The notes below the pieces were generated by a model. It saw only the letters and a program-made list of their open reading frames with translations. It made no database searches and had not been told where the DNA came from. From the NCBI GenBank assembly GCA_021186555.1, contig JAJKFL010000006.1, positions 37,197,478 through 37,261,477 on the forward strand: a DNA stretch of 64,000 nt, read 5' to 3'. The stretch is from Reticulitermes speratus. Lineage: Eukaryota; Arthropoda; Insecta; Blattodea; Rhinotermitidae. Shown piece after piece: positions 13,301 through 22,850 of this stretch. The translations under genes were made by a program, and so were the position numbers. Each line of letters begins with the position of its first letter. Within the stretch, counting starts at the first letter, position 1.

Positions 13301-16300
13301 ACGTGGTCCTCCAGGTTGGGGGTTGGGCGAGGGGCTGACAACTTCTCTCCGTAAAAGTCACGTCTCGAAACCCGAAGAACAGGAGACCATGGCTCGATAT
13401 CGGGCCGTTGCGCCACAGAAGAAGAAGAAGAATAAGAAGAAGACTGCTAACGTGCGCGCATAACAACACATTAGGATACCTCAATCTTTTATGAATGCAA
13501 TCCAAGATGGAATTTGAAAACAGACAAAAGAATAACTGACAGTTACAGACTGCGACTGCTGGTGCCTTGTGACAGAAACACAAAGAATGAGAAAGTGTAA
13601 ATAGCATCAAATAATTGTCAAAATTTGAAGGATGATGAATATTGTTACCTGGAAATAATTATTGTTGGTAGATCCGAATTGCATTCCAAGTTGATACTTC
13701 CCATTGCTTAAAAGGCCTTGAAAGTCGGTAAATGGTAACCGATAGCGCCTCGCTGTGAGAAATGAGACGAAGGTGGCCGAGTATGCTGCAAACAGGACTA
13801 AAGCTGTTAGGTAGGACGTGACGTAAACTAGCCGACAAGACCAGGAAGTCGGTGTGATGTGACCTGTTGGGTGAGTCTGTATTAGGGCTGTCATAACAGT
13901 CCGGCACATACATATGTTAACTAATCATAGGAATACATGAAGATCTGACGTATTCAGTACACTTTCTAAAATTTTAATAAATAATCTGGCTCAGAATGAA
14001 AGTAACAATTACTAAACTTTTTGTTTTCTCAGTTGTCTAAAACAATTTACAAATTATAGCATTAAGATACGGTTTCTGTTACATCCTACCGTTGAGGTAT
14101 TTTTAATGTTAGATATGTAGCCTTTTCCATCTAAATAAACACAAAATATAGGTCATATTTATTTAATGGGTCCTGTACTCGTATATTTCTTGACGTTTAT
14201 ACCATCATCGGACCAGTGGTGATAAAGCAAACGTCAAAATATTTACTCAGAAAACACAAGAGAATCTTCTGATATTATGAAAGGACTACATGGATAGTTC
14301 AAAATACTTATTTTATATTACTGGACAATTACGGCACTGGACACTTAGAATTTTGTGACAAAATCGAATTAAGTTTGTTACATTCTTTCTTTGCTTGAAT
14401 AAAGTGTTTGTATATGTGTCAATTTTAACGTGAACCGTTCTTTAATCCCCTCTTTACTGCTGCAGTTTTTTGTTATAAATGTTATTATTTCTTACGTTTA
14501 ATAAATTTATTGTAGATATGTTATGCTTAGATTAATGCTGTGAAGCGGTGATGTTTAGAACTGATGGGGATAAAAGTATAAACATTTACACGTCAGAAAT
14601 ATCAGCACACGGCTAACATAGAGTAAGAATACAAACAAATACAAATCAACAAAATAAACATGACTTTTGGAGAAAAATATTAGGCTCAAGGATATAATGT
14701 TGTTCTGTCATAAAAGTATAAATGAACAATATAGCTTCATTAAAATGTAATGCAGGCGCAATCACTTTAACCTATCGGTGCACTCGCTTTTCAGTTTCTG
14801 AACATAGATTTATGTTCTACAGTAATAAACCTTTTCAGGAATTTAACTTTGTTAGTACACAATGGTGTTAATATATATTGCTGTAGTAAACCTTTTCACG
14901 TTTGTAAACCTTACGGAGGATGGCGCGTACGTGCTGAAGCGCCTTATGAATTAAATTTTGTATTGATTTAGATGGAAGAGACAACGCATTAAAATTAGGA
15001 TATTAATAATGACTCATTTTCAACTTACATTATTTTATATTTTTTCTGTGAAATGTACTAATTCGTTGTAACTTTCCTCAGTATTTTGCACAAATTTTTC
15101 TCTAAAATATTGTTGTATTATGTGTGGGGAGTAGGACATGATTACGTACTAAAAATGGGTACATTCGATGGGAAATTCACGAGCACAGTAAGTATCATGA
15201 CATTAAAGCTAAACAGCACTGAAAGTTTTCGTCGATCTATCCAAACAACTGAAACAAAACTTTTTTTGTTTTCCAAGCATTAGTCGATGTAATTATATTG
15301 ATGTGTGGGCTTAATTTAATTAAGTAATTGTTATTGATAACTAATCCACAGACGAATTTGCCGATTTTTATTCATGATGATCGATGACAAGTTTCAATCA
15401 GTTGGCACCCTATTAATAATTTATGAACTTGGTCTACAGTAAAGGATGTAGGAATGCAATGTAAATAATGCCTACCTTGCTGACAGAAGATTCCAAGCAC
15501 ATAATGCCAAGAGTTCTGGAGGCTGAAATGGCTCACGACATGACTCTTTTTGTAATTGTATTTCAGATTTATGAAAGAAGTCACCATGAGAAGCACAGTG
15601 ATCACAATTATAGCCACAATTATGGTCAGCCAGAGTTCAAATGCGAAAGGTGACAATATATGACGAATGGTACTCATTTCCATTTCATTTCTTTTTATGT
15701 GTACCATCATTCTGTAAAAAAAAAGGCAAATTAATGCAAATTTTATTTCATCAGCAACAGGAGCACCCCAAGCACTGTTATTATAAAGATTGAAGTTTTA
15801 CGAAATATCAGGCCGTGTTGATTGGTAAATATTTATCGAGGTTTCGAGGGAGTTTGTTGCCGCTATTCACTTTTTTGGCTTTGAAGATTGAAGAATCAAG
15901 CTATTCCTAAACGTTAAAATTGTTTACCAATAGACACGGCGTCGTAACCTAGAAGACTTTAATCTTTATCAACACCGCTGTAGGAAACTCAAAACTCTCC
16001 CTAATATTAATGATTATCTTTGTCACAAATGGCATTAGTTTATTTTCATCGCTATCATATGATCGTCGTCGTTCTTACCATAATCGTAATTCTACAGTAA
16101 GGTAGGTACTCACTTCATTAGAAGTGGTGACTGAAGTTTTATACGTTGTCGAATAGAAATACCTCATCGGGTGTGTTCTACATAAATACTTGGGTCCAAA
16201 TTGCTGTTTCGTAAAACTAGAAACATGACGTAGCGAAGTACAGATATGTATAAGAGGCTGAAAACATGGCCGGCAAGAAGAACGAAATTTGGTGGAATTT

Positions 16301-17598
16301 AAGCGTAATTTTGTTCAAATATGATATATTATGCGCAAATAGCGCAGAAAACATTATGGAACAAGATGCTACGATTTATGGGACGTGGCTTCGTGCAGTC
16401 TGGTAGAAGTTTAGCAAAGTTATAAAGTGGCATCTTGTACTCTGAATATGAAGGCAGCAGGTCCATTCGAAATGGTGGTAACCATCTACCAGGCAGCACA
16501 GCTGGCAGCATGGATATTCATCGCCATGATAACTTTACATTTCATATTGTATTTAACTACATTCACTGTAACTCATATATTAATTTGGAGCGTACAGCGA
16601 AGTACAGTTGATTTTCTATTCATAAGGCATTAACTTTATGCATCTAAATTTACGTTTGGTCCGGGGATCTTCAACGAAGTTCAGGCTTCCTACAGGTAAT
16701 CTTATTTCCACTGCGCGGAACACATTTTTCTTAATCATATGGCTTATTTAATGCATGTTGTGCACAGAAGGCTTGAAAATATGAGTTTGGCAGTTACTGT
16801 TGACAATGACACTATAACATATAAGCATTCTTATTCTTCTTACTTGTCACTTAAAATTGGTGGTAAGAAGTCTACTACATCCCTCCGTTCATTGTTCATT
16901 CCAAGCAGGTTAATCCCAACGTCAGCTTCTTTCTTGATAATCACACCCACCAAGCCATGCCAGGTTCCGTTTTCATCTTTGTAGCCGAGTATTCCGTCTT
17001 TATCCCGATAATACGTATTGCTGTTAAAAAGATTTCATTGCTTCTTTAACCCTTTCAAACATGAAGGAAATTTATTGATATGATGAAGTATTATTAGCTT
17101 CTGACACAATCCTCACCATGGAGATAGTCACGTACTGAGATATTCCAGAAATTTTAAAATTTAGAATGTGGTTATCCACTGATATTCATTTAATTATTTC
17201 TGGCAAATATTTGCAATATTTTACAAGATTAACACTTTGAATATTAAAGGGAGAAAGAGAGGCGTCAGAAGTAGTAGAAAAGTAGGCGAAAAGAAAAATC
17301 AGGGGTAAAGTGTGAGACACTTCGCTTATGTGAGGAAGAAGAGCATCGCTTTCTTGGAATGTCTGACAAGAGTATGTGGAAAAATAGGGCTTTAGAATCA
17401 TGTGAAATGGTGGCTTTAAAGAAGGGCCTCAGCATTGTGATTAACTGTTTAATGCTAGTATGCATAAATTGTAAAAATAATTTTGTTTTCTTTATAAGAA
17501 GGGGATTAATGTTAACCAATTTAAATCAGGAGAGCTGCATGAGAAACATGCAGTAGGAATTTGGGACCTATATGAGCATTTTTGAAATATGACATTCA

Positions 17599-17651
<53 letters not shown>

Positions 17652-20600
17652 TAATATTTCATTTCCTACAGCACACGAAAATACATTGCGTATCCGTTAT
17701 TTAGACTAATCTGTTAATGCTGTAGATGGAAACAATTGGTGTTTCTTTTCTGAGAATCATATGAAACACACACACACACATACTGAGTGGGCAACATGCA
17801 GATGTCTTAATCAGTGAATCAGATGGTGCATACCGGTGCTACTTTTATTGAAAAGGGTAAAGCGTGTTTCCATTGTACAGTAGTACTGTTGTTGGTGTGA
17901 ATATAATTTGTAAAGTGCATATAGTTGCAAACTCACGTGAAGTTCATTTGACGCTGTATTTCGCTCCAAAGATCGTACATGTATCCCGGCTGTCTGTCGT
18001 CTAATGGACAATTCAGGAAGGGAGGCTAGAAAGATAATTGTGACGACTTAGAATCAGATTAGAGAATTAATTCGACGCATGGAATTTTCTTCTTTAATAT
18101 TTTAATAGCTTATAATTCATATGGCCGAGTGTGTTTATTTGTTAAAATATAAACCTTTTCAGCCAATTAGGAAGAACGTGCCTAGATCTGCTAAGTGTCT
18201 CCCATGCGTGTCATATGTTCTGCTTACTTTGTCCTCTTTATTGGATTATTGTAATAATATCTGCCGAAGAATAGTACAAATCGTTGTCATTCTCCTAGAA
18301 GAAAGCACACATTCACTCGTCCTCCTACAGACATTTAAACACGCGATTTCAATACATGAACAGCCATACTGATCAGCTGGTTGGTTACTTACGTCTATAA
18401 TGTAAGCTCCTTTTATCATTGTACCCTGAAGGTCTTCTGTCTTATGCCGAAGTGGGAAAGTTGACCAGCTGAATGTCCCATGTGGATACCAAGTAGCAAC
18501 ACTGTACGTCTGCAGCGGTCGTGTCGTATGAATTCTGTACATCCCAGTTACCGACACTTTTCCCGTTGCAATCTCTCGCTGTGCTGCTAAGAAGTCACAG
18601 TCAAATGGAATGTGAATGTCGGCGAATAGTTCCTCGAGAGACGTTTCGGCTTCTATGAAAGTCAGCCACTTTGTATCCGAGGATAGGCCATTTACCTTAA
18701 AGGATTAAGTAATATTTTATATTATTTACCGAAGTTTTTCCAACTACTGAGGCGATATAATATCGATTAATTATGAAGTTTTTCGTGATGATGAATTGTT
18801 AAAAACTTGTAAGCTGCCATGCCCAATTTAAAGATGAAATTTAGCCTTCGCATGGAGGGCTACGAAAACCCACAGAAATCTAAATGAGGTTAAGTGATAG
18901 CCTGGCCGCTATTTGTATTATTTTTCTCTACAAGTTCTGTTGGAACATTGTCATGAAATTCTCCGATATCGAATTTAATCTCCGTTTACATCCTTTTCTA
19001 TTCGCTAAATAAATTATTAACGCAGAACAAGAAATTAATTCCATACCTTTATGGAATCCGAAGGTCCATTCCCGTGTTCACAAAATTCCCCCTCAGCACT
19101 CTATTCTGAGCCTGTTCACTCTAGTCCACAACTTCGCACCCTTTGTATCGAACATCCATTGTAATATTATTCTAACATATTTCACGTAACGTCGATTGCC
19201 TCTCCGCTTCTTCTTCTTCTCCAAAGGGCCCTCGGCAGAAGCTCCGGCCTTAGGCTTATTGTGCAGCCCTAAGTATTCAATTCAGCACTGGTTCATTAGC
19301 CCTGTGCCTCTAACGAAGAGACACAGGTCTTTAAATGAAGCCATGTTTATATCTTTTGTTTCAGCAAATAGCTTCCCGAAGTACTTATAGCTTTTACGAG
19401 CCAACGCCTCGCAACAACAAATAATATGGTACACAGTTTCAGTCTCCGACCTGCAAAATCTGCAGGTCGGATCACCATCAAAGAGGCCCATTATAATATT
19501 CAGATGCTTCCTCACAGGAGCATGGCCTGTGAGGAATGCAACTACCAATCTTAGTTGATGCCTGCTCAGTTTAAGAAGGCCTTCAGCTCTTTTCTTACAT
19601 GGTTCACTAATAAAAGATTTACCATGTCTGTGACCTTGTAAATTATTCCAGGGCCTCTCCGCTTAGTATTTGCGTGATCACGATATATATTTCTTACCTA
19701 CGACTTAAGTATGGTGTATTGGCTAATTTAGAGCTATCTTTATCCCAACAAAAACGTCAGATAATGAATAATTTTATTGCAAAATATCTTAAAAAGTGAT
19801 TACAACTAAAATGAAATAACTTAAAGCAGTCTACTGATCAAAGTAGAGTATTATACGGACTTGCCTGTGTAAAAAGTGGCCGCAAATTTCTGACACTGAC
19901 ACTCACAACATGCAGGCAGCGATGCGTTTCTCTTGCGTCTTCTAATCTGTCTATCCGTACGGTGGCTACAGAAACGTGTTCCGTCAGCTGAGACATTATT
20001 TTTACGAAATTTGCGCTTTCTTTCATATGATCTGAAAAAATTAAGTTGAATGTAATGCCTCTTGTACAATAACAACGTACAGTGCCATTCGATCTGTGTT
20101 CCAAGTAGGTCTAAACATGTGCAGTGAATTTCGTACAGTACAAATCTTATGTCTTTAAATGCTAATTAAAATACCTGCGTAACATAAGTCGTGTATGAAC
20201 ATAACTGCAGTACGTTGTGGCGATTGTTTGACTGCGTATCTCCCTGAATTAGACAGCGAACAACAAAACTGTGCTTGGAAATTAGCTGTGCCCACGAAGT
20301 GTTGTGGATGTGCAGGAAGCGATTCTTAAGAAGTGTGCAACTAAACTAAAACATCAGCACGAGTATACCTTACAGAGAATAACACAGAAATAATTGCTAA
20401 GAAATACACAGAAATAATGTTCTGATTGTTTATGAGCTTTCATGTACCTTCTGCGTTTAAATATTTGAGCATTTAATAGGCTTATGCTTTTTGCTATGTA
20501 TGTAAGGCATTTTGTATATAAATGAACCAAAGACAAGTAGTTCTACATTTTCAGGGCTGTTCACTAACCCTCTTCCTCTTCGTACCTTGAGTTTCAGGTG

Positions 20601-21830
20601 TTTCTCGTAATTGGCTAAAGAGGCTGTAAGTGACCTTAATAAACTGCAAAGAAAATCATTCAAAACTTTGTGTACTACATTGAGGAACAGAACAAGTTGT
20701 TCGAAGTAGTAACTGACTAACTAACTAAGTTAATTAACTACATAACTCCACGGAACAGAGTCCTTCTTTTGAATCTAATAGTTTTTCTGCTGCTCAAGAA
20801 ATTCCCCGCATTTTATGTTTCTTTTATATCCGTCTTACTATTATCCTCCCATCTAAGCTTAAGCCTTCAAGCGGTTTTCTTCCTTCGGGTTTTCTCACCC
20901 CATTCCTGTGTGTATTTTTTTCTTTCCTGTGTGTGCTGCATGCCCACACATGTAATTAGTTTATGACTCCAATAAATGGGGAGAAGTACAAATAATGAAG
21001 CATTTTATTATGCGCTGTTCTCCAACCTCCTGTTACCTTTTCTAATTTGGGCTCGCATTTCTTCCTCAGCATCCTATTGTCGAATACCCCTAGCCTGTTT
21101 CTTCCTTTAATATGAGGGACCAAGTCTTACCCCCATATAAAGCAACGAGCCAAGTTACAGTTTCATCTGTTTTTGTCTTTGTGTTCTTAGATAGAAAACC
21201 AGAAGAAAAATATTCTGAACCGAACAGTAACAGGCATTTCTCGAACATATCTGCTCTTTTGTTAGTTTCTTCGTGTATGCAATTTTGATTTGTTAGTGTC
21301 GTTCCCAAATATTTAAAATTCCCGTGAATTTCAAAGGATGTATTCCCTGTATTTGTGTTGTGAGTTTGTCTTGCAATCCAGTCTGATGGGCTGACAGAGT
21401 ATATACTCGTACGTAATCATAATTAAATAAGTGCATGAGGGAACACTCACACACCATTTTCAGGCTTATTATGTTGCTTGCCTTATTCTCCTAAGTATAA
21501 TTTTATTTTAATGTCACATATGTATGTATATATATGAACATTGGTGTATTGTAATAAGATGTTTTCATTTTGTACTTGCCGTTCTTTTATTACTGTAAAG
21601 CTAAATTATCTGCAAATACACTAACTTAACTAAAAGTGGAAATTCTTGTAATAAAAAATGGATAAGCCTATCAGACAAAACTAGCCTTCACCTTTCGATG
21701 ACTGCAGAAAGCAGACACATGTTGAATGGTATTTGTTCACAACGCCCAGAGTAACACTGGTGATTGAGTCCACAGAAAAGCAAGAGGATCCTCTACGTGT
21801 CAAAAGTAACACATAAAATACCAATCGCAT
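7075..21830 (-). CDS. Ionotropic receptor (divergent insect IR), nine exons
   Basis: Predicted chemosensory cation channel of the insect ionotropic receptor family, an iGluR-derived group that acts in the dendritic membrane of sensory neurons. I joined minus-strand exons 21830-21692, 20031-19907, 18695-18393, 17989-17937, 17020-16844, 15711-15476, 13863-13649, 12129-11864 and 7330-7075. Every junction has AG/GT signals and compatible phase, giving 589 residues, a usual IR length. Order: short hydrophobic N-terminus; ligand-binding lobe S1 with the IR-typical DLQGTMIKG and WHGLVGVIIKKEADVGI (about 227-243); an Arg at about 252 in ERRDVVDF; M1 after LSPFAFELW (293-312); pore stretch to about 345; M3 ending YSATFVSFLTA (356-381); S2; and M4 (about 542-562). 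The S1 threonines that contact glutamate in iGluRs are replaced, as in many divergent IRs, so the ligand is unknown. The start and the short step between exons 2 and 3 are the least certain parts. Confidence 0.88.
7650..7745 (+). repeat. Dispersed repeat with CCGAAACGTT motif
   Basis: Contains ATGGATGCAACATGTTCCTC followed by CGAAACGTTTGTAC and a CATCACATCCAAGATCC block. Related strings occur at 11085-11165 and, more briefly, near 1045. Probably a short interspersed element; its ends are not defined. Confidence 0.45.
8090..8354 (-). mobile_element. tRNA-Leu-like SINE, near full length
   Basis: Read on the minus strand, the head GATCCCAGTGGCCGTGCG plus TTTAAGGCGTGGG resembles the A-box end of a leucine/serine tRNA, and GGGTTCGAATCCCGCC is a B box. 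A tRNA-unrelated body follows (GTTGTGTGTTGTCAGGTAGA, GAGGAGTCCTACCGAGTG), ending in GGGGCTGTCGAGCCATTGG and an A-rich tail. Same family as the copies at 25765, 36021 and 61233/62855. Confidence 0.88.
8761..9056. repeat. Minisatellite, 36-bp period, nine diverged units
   Basis: Units start at 8761, 8797, 8833, 8869, 8905, 8941, 8973, 9009 and 9045, each with a CCATCATAnnGCC-like core followed by AGTCATTTTATTGATACT. One step is 32 bp and the rest are 36 bp. Because 36 is a multiple of three, both strands keep long frames with a 12-residue periodicity (minus: TGCMMEGSINKI-like). I regard the frames as a by-product. The array lies in the last intron of the IR gene. Confidence 0.85.
9188..9210. 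repeat. (TA)n microsatellite
   Basis: A simple TA run of about 23 bp in the IR intron. Confidence 0.9.
10430..10489. repeat. 30-bp tandem pair built of two palindromes
   Basis: The 30-bp unit occurs twice without mismatch (10430-10459, 10460-10489). Each unit contains the near-palindromes TGTAATAAAATTACA and TGACTTCAGAAGTCA, so the region can fold into several alternative hairpins. Confidence 0.85.
11040..11170 (+). repeat. Dispersed repeat with CTGAAAATGG...CCGAAACG motif
   Basis: Contains CCCTGAAAATGGAGACTAG, TTCTTCCGAAACGTTG and a GTGGCATCATATTCCAGAC block resembling the repeat at 7650-7745. Confidence 0.45.
11455..11775 (-). pseudogene. LINE 3' fragment (TTAG-tailed family)
   Basis: Minus-strand fragment of the same LINE family. 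Plus-strand landmarks are AAGAAATCCCCGCATTTTAT, the diverged CATCCTCCGTCTACGCC (from the RRRWEDN-encoding segment) and CTTGATTTGATCACCCGAAG. It is short and heavily decayed, and lies inside the last IR intron. Confidence 0.65.
11864..12129 (-). CDS. IR exon 8 (S2 ligand-binding lobe)
   Basis: Enters in phase 0 after TTCTACAG and leaves after CA before GTAAGT. Encodes VYKRLMKPHKETMVTDDIEG, YNYAYIIS, then CKIIAVPQAYYRYT and KDCPYKRLFHY, the usual end of the S2 lobe (paired cysteines and SPY-like motif, here CPY). Confidence 0.88.
12290..12350 (-). repeat. CTGAAGATGGC...GCCGAAA motif
   Basis: On the minus strand CCTGAAGATGGCGATA is followed by ACACGCCGAAATATG, a short GGCG/CGCC hairpin between CTGAAGA and GAAA. 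It belongs to the recurring motif discussed among the findings. Confidence 0.4.
13185..13443 (+). repeat. Dispersed repeat ending in (GAA)n
   Basis: A block with GAGACGTGGTCCTCCAGG, TTGGGGGTTGGGCGAGGGG, then GGGCCGTTGCGCCACAGAAG and a (GAA)n-rich tail. The last part resembles the end of the tRNA-Leu SINE (GGGGCTGTTGCGCCATGG at 25965). It lies in IR intron 7. Confidence 0.5.
13649..13863 (-). CDS. IR exon 7 (M3 and start of S2)
   Basis: The exon completes a split Gly codon (G/GT) after CCCAACAG and ends CAG before GTAACA. It encodes SWSCRLVYVTSYLTALVLF, then AYSATFVSFLTA and LPFTDFQGLL, the IR form of the iGluR M3 signature and the linker into S2. Confidence 0.92.
13864..15475 (-). other. IR intron 6, unassigned
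   Basis: About 1.6 kb of AT-rich DNA with no recognisable element. A TACCATCATCGGACC string near 14200 faintly resembles the CTGATGATGG motif family. Confidence 0.5.
15476..15711 (-). CDS. IR exon 6 (M1 and pore)
   Basis: Begins after TTTTTACAG with the last base of an AA/A Lys codon and ends in phase 1 before GTAGGC. It encodes MMVHIKRNEMEM, LSPFAFELW, helix M1 (LTIIVAIIVITVLLMVTSF) and the pore segment ending WHYVLGIFCQQG. Confidence 0.92.
15712..16843 (-). other. IR intron 5, unassigned
   Basis: No recognisable element in about 1.1 kb. Open frames at 16329-16633 on both strands do not match receptor segments, and neighbouring exons join in phase without them. Confidence 0.5.
16844..17020 (-). 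CDS. IR exon 5 (S1 core)
   Basis: Begins after TTTTTAACAG with the third base of a split AC/C Thr codon and ends at AA before GTAAGA. Encodes YKDENGTWHGLVGV, KKEADVGI and NNERRDVVDFLPPI. The Arg in ERRDVVDF aligns with the ligand-binding arginine of iGluRs; the flanking threonines are absent. Confidence 0.92.
17600..17651. repeat. (TA)n(TG)n microsatellite
   Basis: A TA run passing into a TG run, in IR intron 4. A short CA run lies at about 17767. Confidence 0.9.
17937..17989 (-). CDS. IR exon 4 (short S1 exon)
   Basis: A 53-bp exon encoding PGYMYDLWSEIQRQMNF, the IR block ending in NFT. I chose the acceptor AG at 17990-17991 because it keeps phase 0 with exon 3, while the upstream AG (TCCATTAG) would break the frame. 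The donor is GTGAGT. Gene finders could easily miss an exon this short. Confidence 0.8.
18393..18695 (-). CDS. IR exon 3 (N-terminal domain into S1)
   Basis: Encodes DTKWLTFIEAETSLEELF, TGKVSVTGMYRIH, VATWYPHGTFSW and KTEDLQGTMIKGAYIID, then GTAAGT. The WLTF, YR, TW and nLqG blocks are the normal landmarks of this segment in divergent IRs. Its acceptor (CCTTTAAG) has a weak pyrimidine tract. Confidence 0.85.
19050..19175 (-). pseudogene. LINE 3'-UTR fragment, weak
   Basis: Landmarks TTTATGGAATCCGAAGGTCC, GTGTTCACAAAA and CTATTCTGAGCC match the 3' end of the TTAG-tailed LINE family in order, with many changes. It lies in IR intron 2. Confidence 0.5.
19195..19670 (-). pseudogene. Non-LTR retrotransposon C-terminal fragment (R1/I-like)
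   Basis: Minus-strand frames encode KLSRHQLRLVVAFLTGHAPV, RKHLNIIMGLFDGDPTCRFC and ETETVYHIICCCEALA, then LCLFVRGTGL, the RNase H-to-end region with a CxxC...HxxxxC zinc-binding pattern seen at the end of R1/I-type LINE ORFs. The fragment is 5'-truncated and ends in a (GAA)n-like tail at about 19205. It lies in IR intron 2, in the same orientation as the gene. Confidence 0.75.
19907..20031 (-). CDS. IR exon 2 (N-terminal domain)
   Basis: Begins after TTTTTTCAG with AT, completing a G/AT Asp codon from exon 1. Encodes HMKESANFVKIMSQLTEHVS and RETHRCLHV, then GTGAGT. The sequence is weakly conserved, as is usual in this domain; the assignment rests on phase, splice sites and position. Confidence 0.72.
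20705..21400 (-). pseudogene. LINE fragment (TTAG-tailed family)
   Basis: Minus strand, decayed. It starts at a plus-strand CTAACTAACTAA run, followed by AAGAAATTCCCCGCATTTTA and CCTCCCATCTAAGC. Frame pieces GTTLTNQNCIHEE, SSGFLSKNTKTKT and YGGKTWSLILKEE match the post-RT domain of the longer copies. It lies in IR intron 1. Confidence 0.75.
21692..21830 (-). CDS. IR exon 1 (start and signal segment)
   Basis: The 46 codons from MRLVFYVLLLTRRGSSCFSV through SITSVTLGVVNKYHSTCVCF end in phase 1 before GTGAAG. I prefer the ATG at 21830 because a hydrophobic stretch follows at once, as expected for a signal peptide. The frame is open upstream to an ATG at 22013, with a second signal-like stretch (MLLPVGLLLQCSCVSG) followed by a basic segment, so the start is not settled. 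Confidence 0.68.
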
Positions 21831-22013
21831 GGCATCTGTCAGCCGATTTCTTCGTGACGGTTGCTTATTCTTAGTATGTCTGACAAACCTTCTTGTTGTA
21901 GTGCGTCCTTGTAATATTTTATGCAGTGGCAGCATTCCTGAAACACAACTACACTGCAGCAACAATCCAACCGGTAATAACATCTTGAAAATTTCAAGAT
22001 TTATATGACACAA

Positions 22014-22629
22014 AATATTTTAAAACATTGTGCTGTGATAAACCCAATTCGAAGCATTGTCTTTGATGCTTTTGATTCATAACATGAGCTTGGGGACTTC
22101 TGTGTGTAGGAATTCTGTGAGCAGGAGTGAATGTGGAGCTCGGAAACGAAAATTTATGCGTCACGTTGTATTTCTATAATTAAATTTCACTATATGTTTC
22201 CTTCTGTATGCATTTTTATCAATATATAACTCCATATTGAGAAAGTAGAGACTGTACTTGCTCGTCTGTTGATGGTATGGCCACATCGTAATACAGAGGA
22301 GTCATTATAAAATGACTGGCACATATAATCTTGTAACAATTATATTCGATCGCGGAATTTGTTGTCAAGAAGTTCTAGTGGACCTTTGTCAAACGTGATA
22401 CAGTGTTTCGACGAGTAGGAATCAGACACGCTTACTTGAAAATTAGAGCCAATAAAATCCGTACACACGTTTCACTGTGAATTGTTACCAATAAGACTTT
22501 TAACGTTTCCTGCCAGGCTGTTGTGGCAGTAGGTATTAGTGAAGAGGTAGAGTGCTCTTTTGTAATCGCAGGTTTGACTGTGGTGTTTCGGTAACGATCA
22601 CTGAGACTTTAATTGTTGACTGGAAGTGG
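22014..22629. other. Region upstream of the IR gene
   Basis: About 0.6 kb 5' of the receptor start. It should contain the promoter, but I see no TATA or other element I can support. Confidence 0.35.
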
Positions 22630-22850
22630 TTTTATTCACTGATCCGGCCGCACTACGGCCCTGGGGTCGGCTCAGCCACTAACAGAATTGAGTACCAGGG
22701 ATATCCCCTGGGGCGGTTAAGGTGCTGGTGTGTAGGGCTGACAACCTTGCCACCTTTATGTGCGGATTGTCTAGAAATCCTGGGAGCCTCAACCTCCTTG
22801 AGGTCTCACAGCCTGACCAGGCGTGTACACAGACAGCCTTTTTAGTCACT
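22630..22850 (+). repeat. SINE-like dispersed repeat
   Basis: Contains CCCTGGGGTCGGCTCAGCC, AGAATTGAGTACCAGGG, GTAGGGCTGACAACCTTGCC and GAGCCTCAACCTCCTTGAG. I recognise this as a dispersed insect repeat by its pattern. Both short ORFs here (plus and minus) are explained by it. Confidence 0.55.

Noticed and set aside
17186..17519. Minus-strand ORFs in IR intron 4 as an exon
   Set aside because: No receptor motif, and exons 4 and 5 join in phase without it.
21831..22013. ATG at 22013 as the IR start
   Set aside because: It would add about 61 residues with a signal-like stretch followed by a basic tail and then a second hydrophobic segment. The ATG at 21830 puts one hydrophobic segment at the N-terminus. 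Kept only as an alternative.
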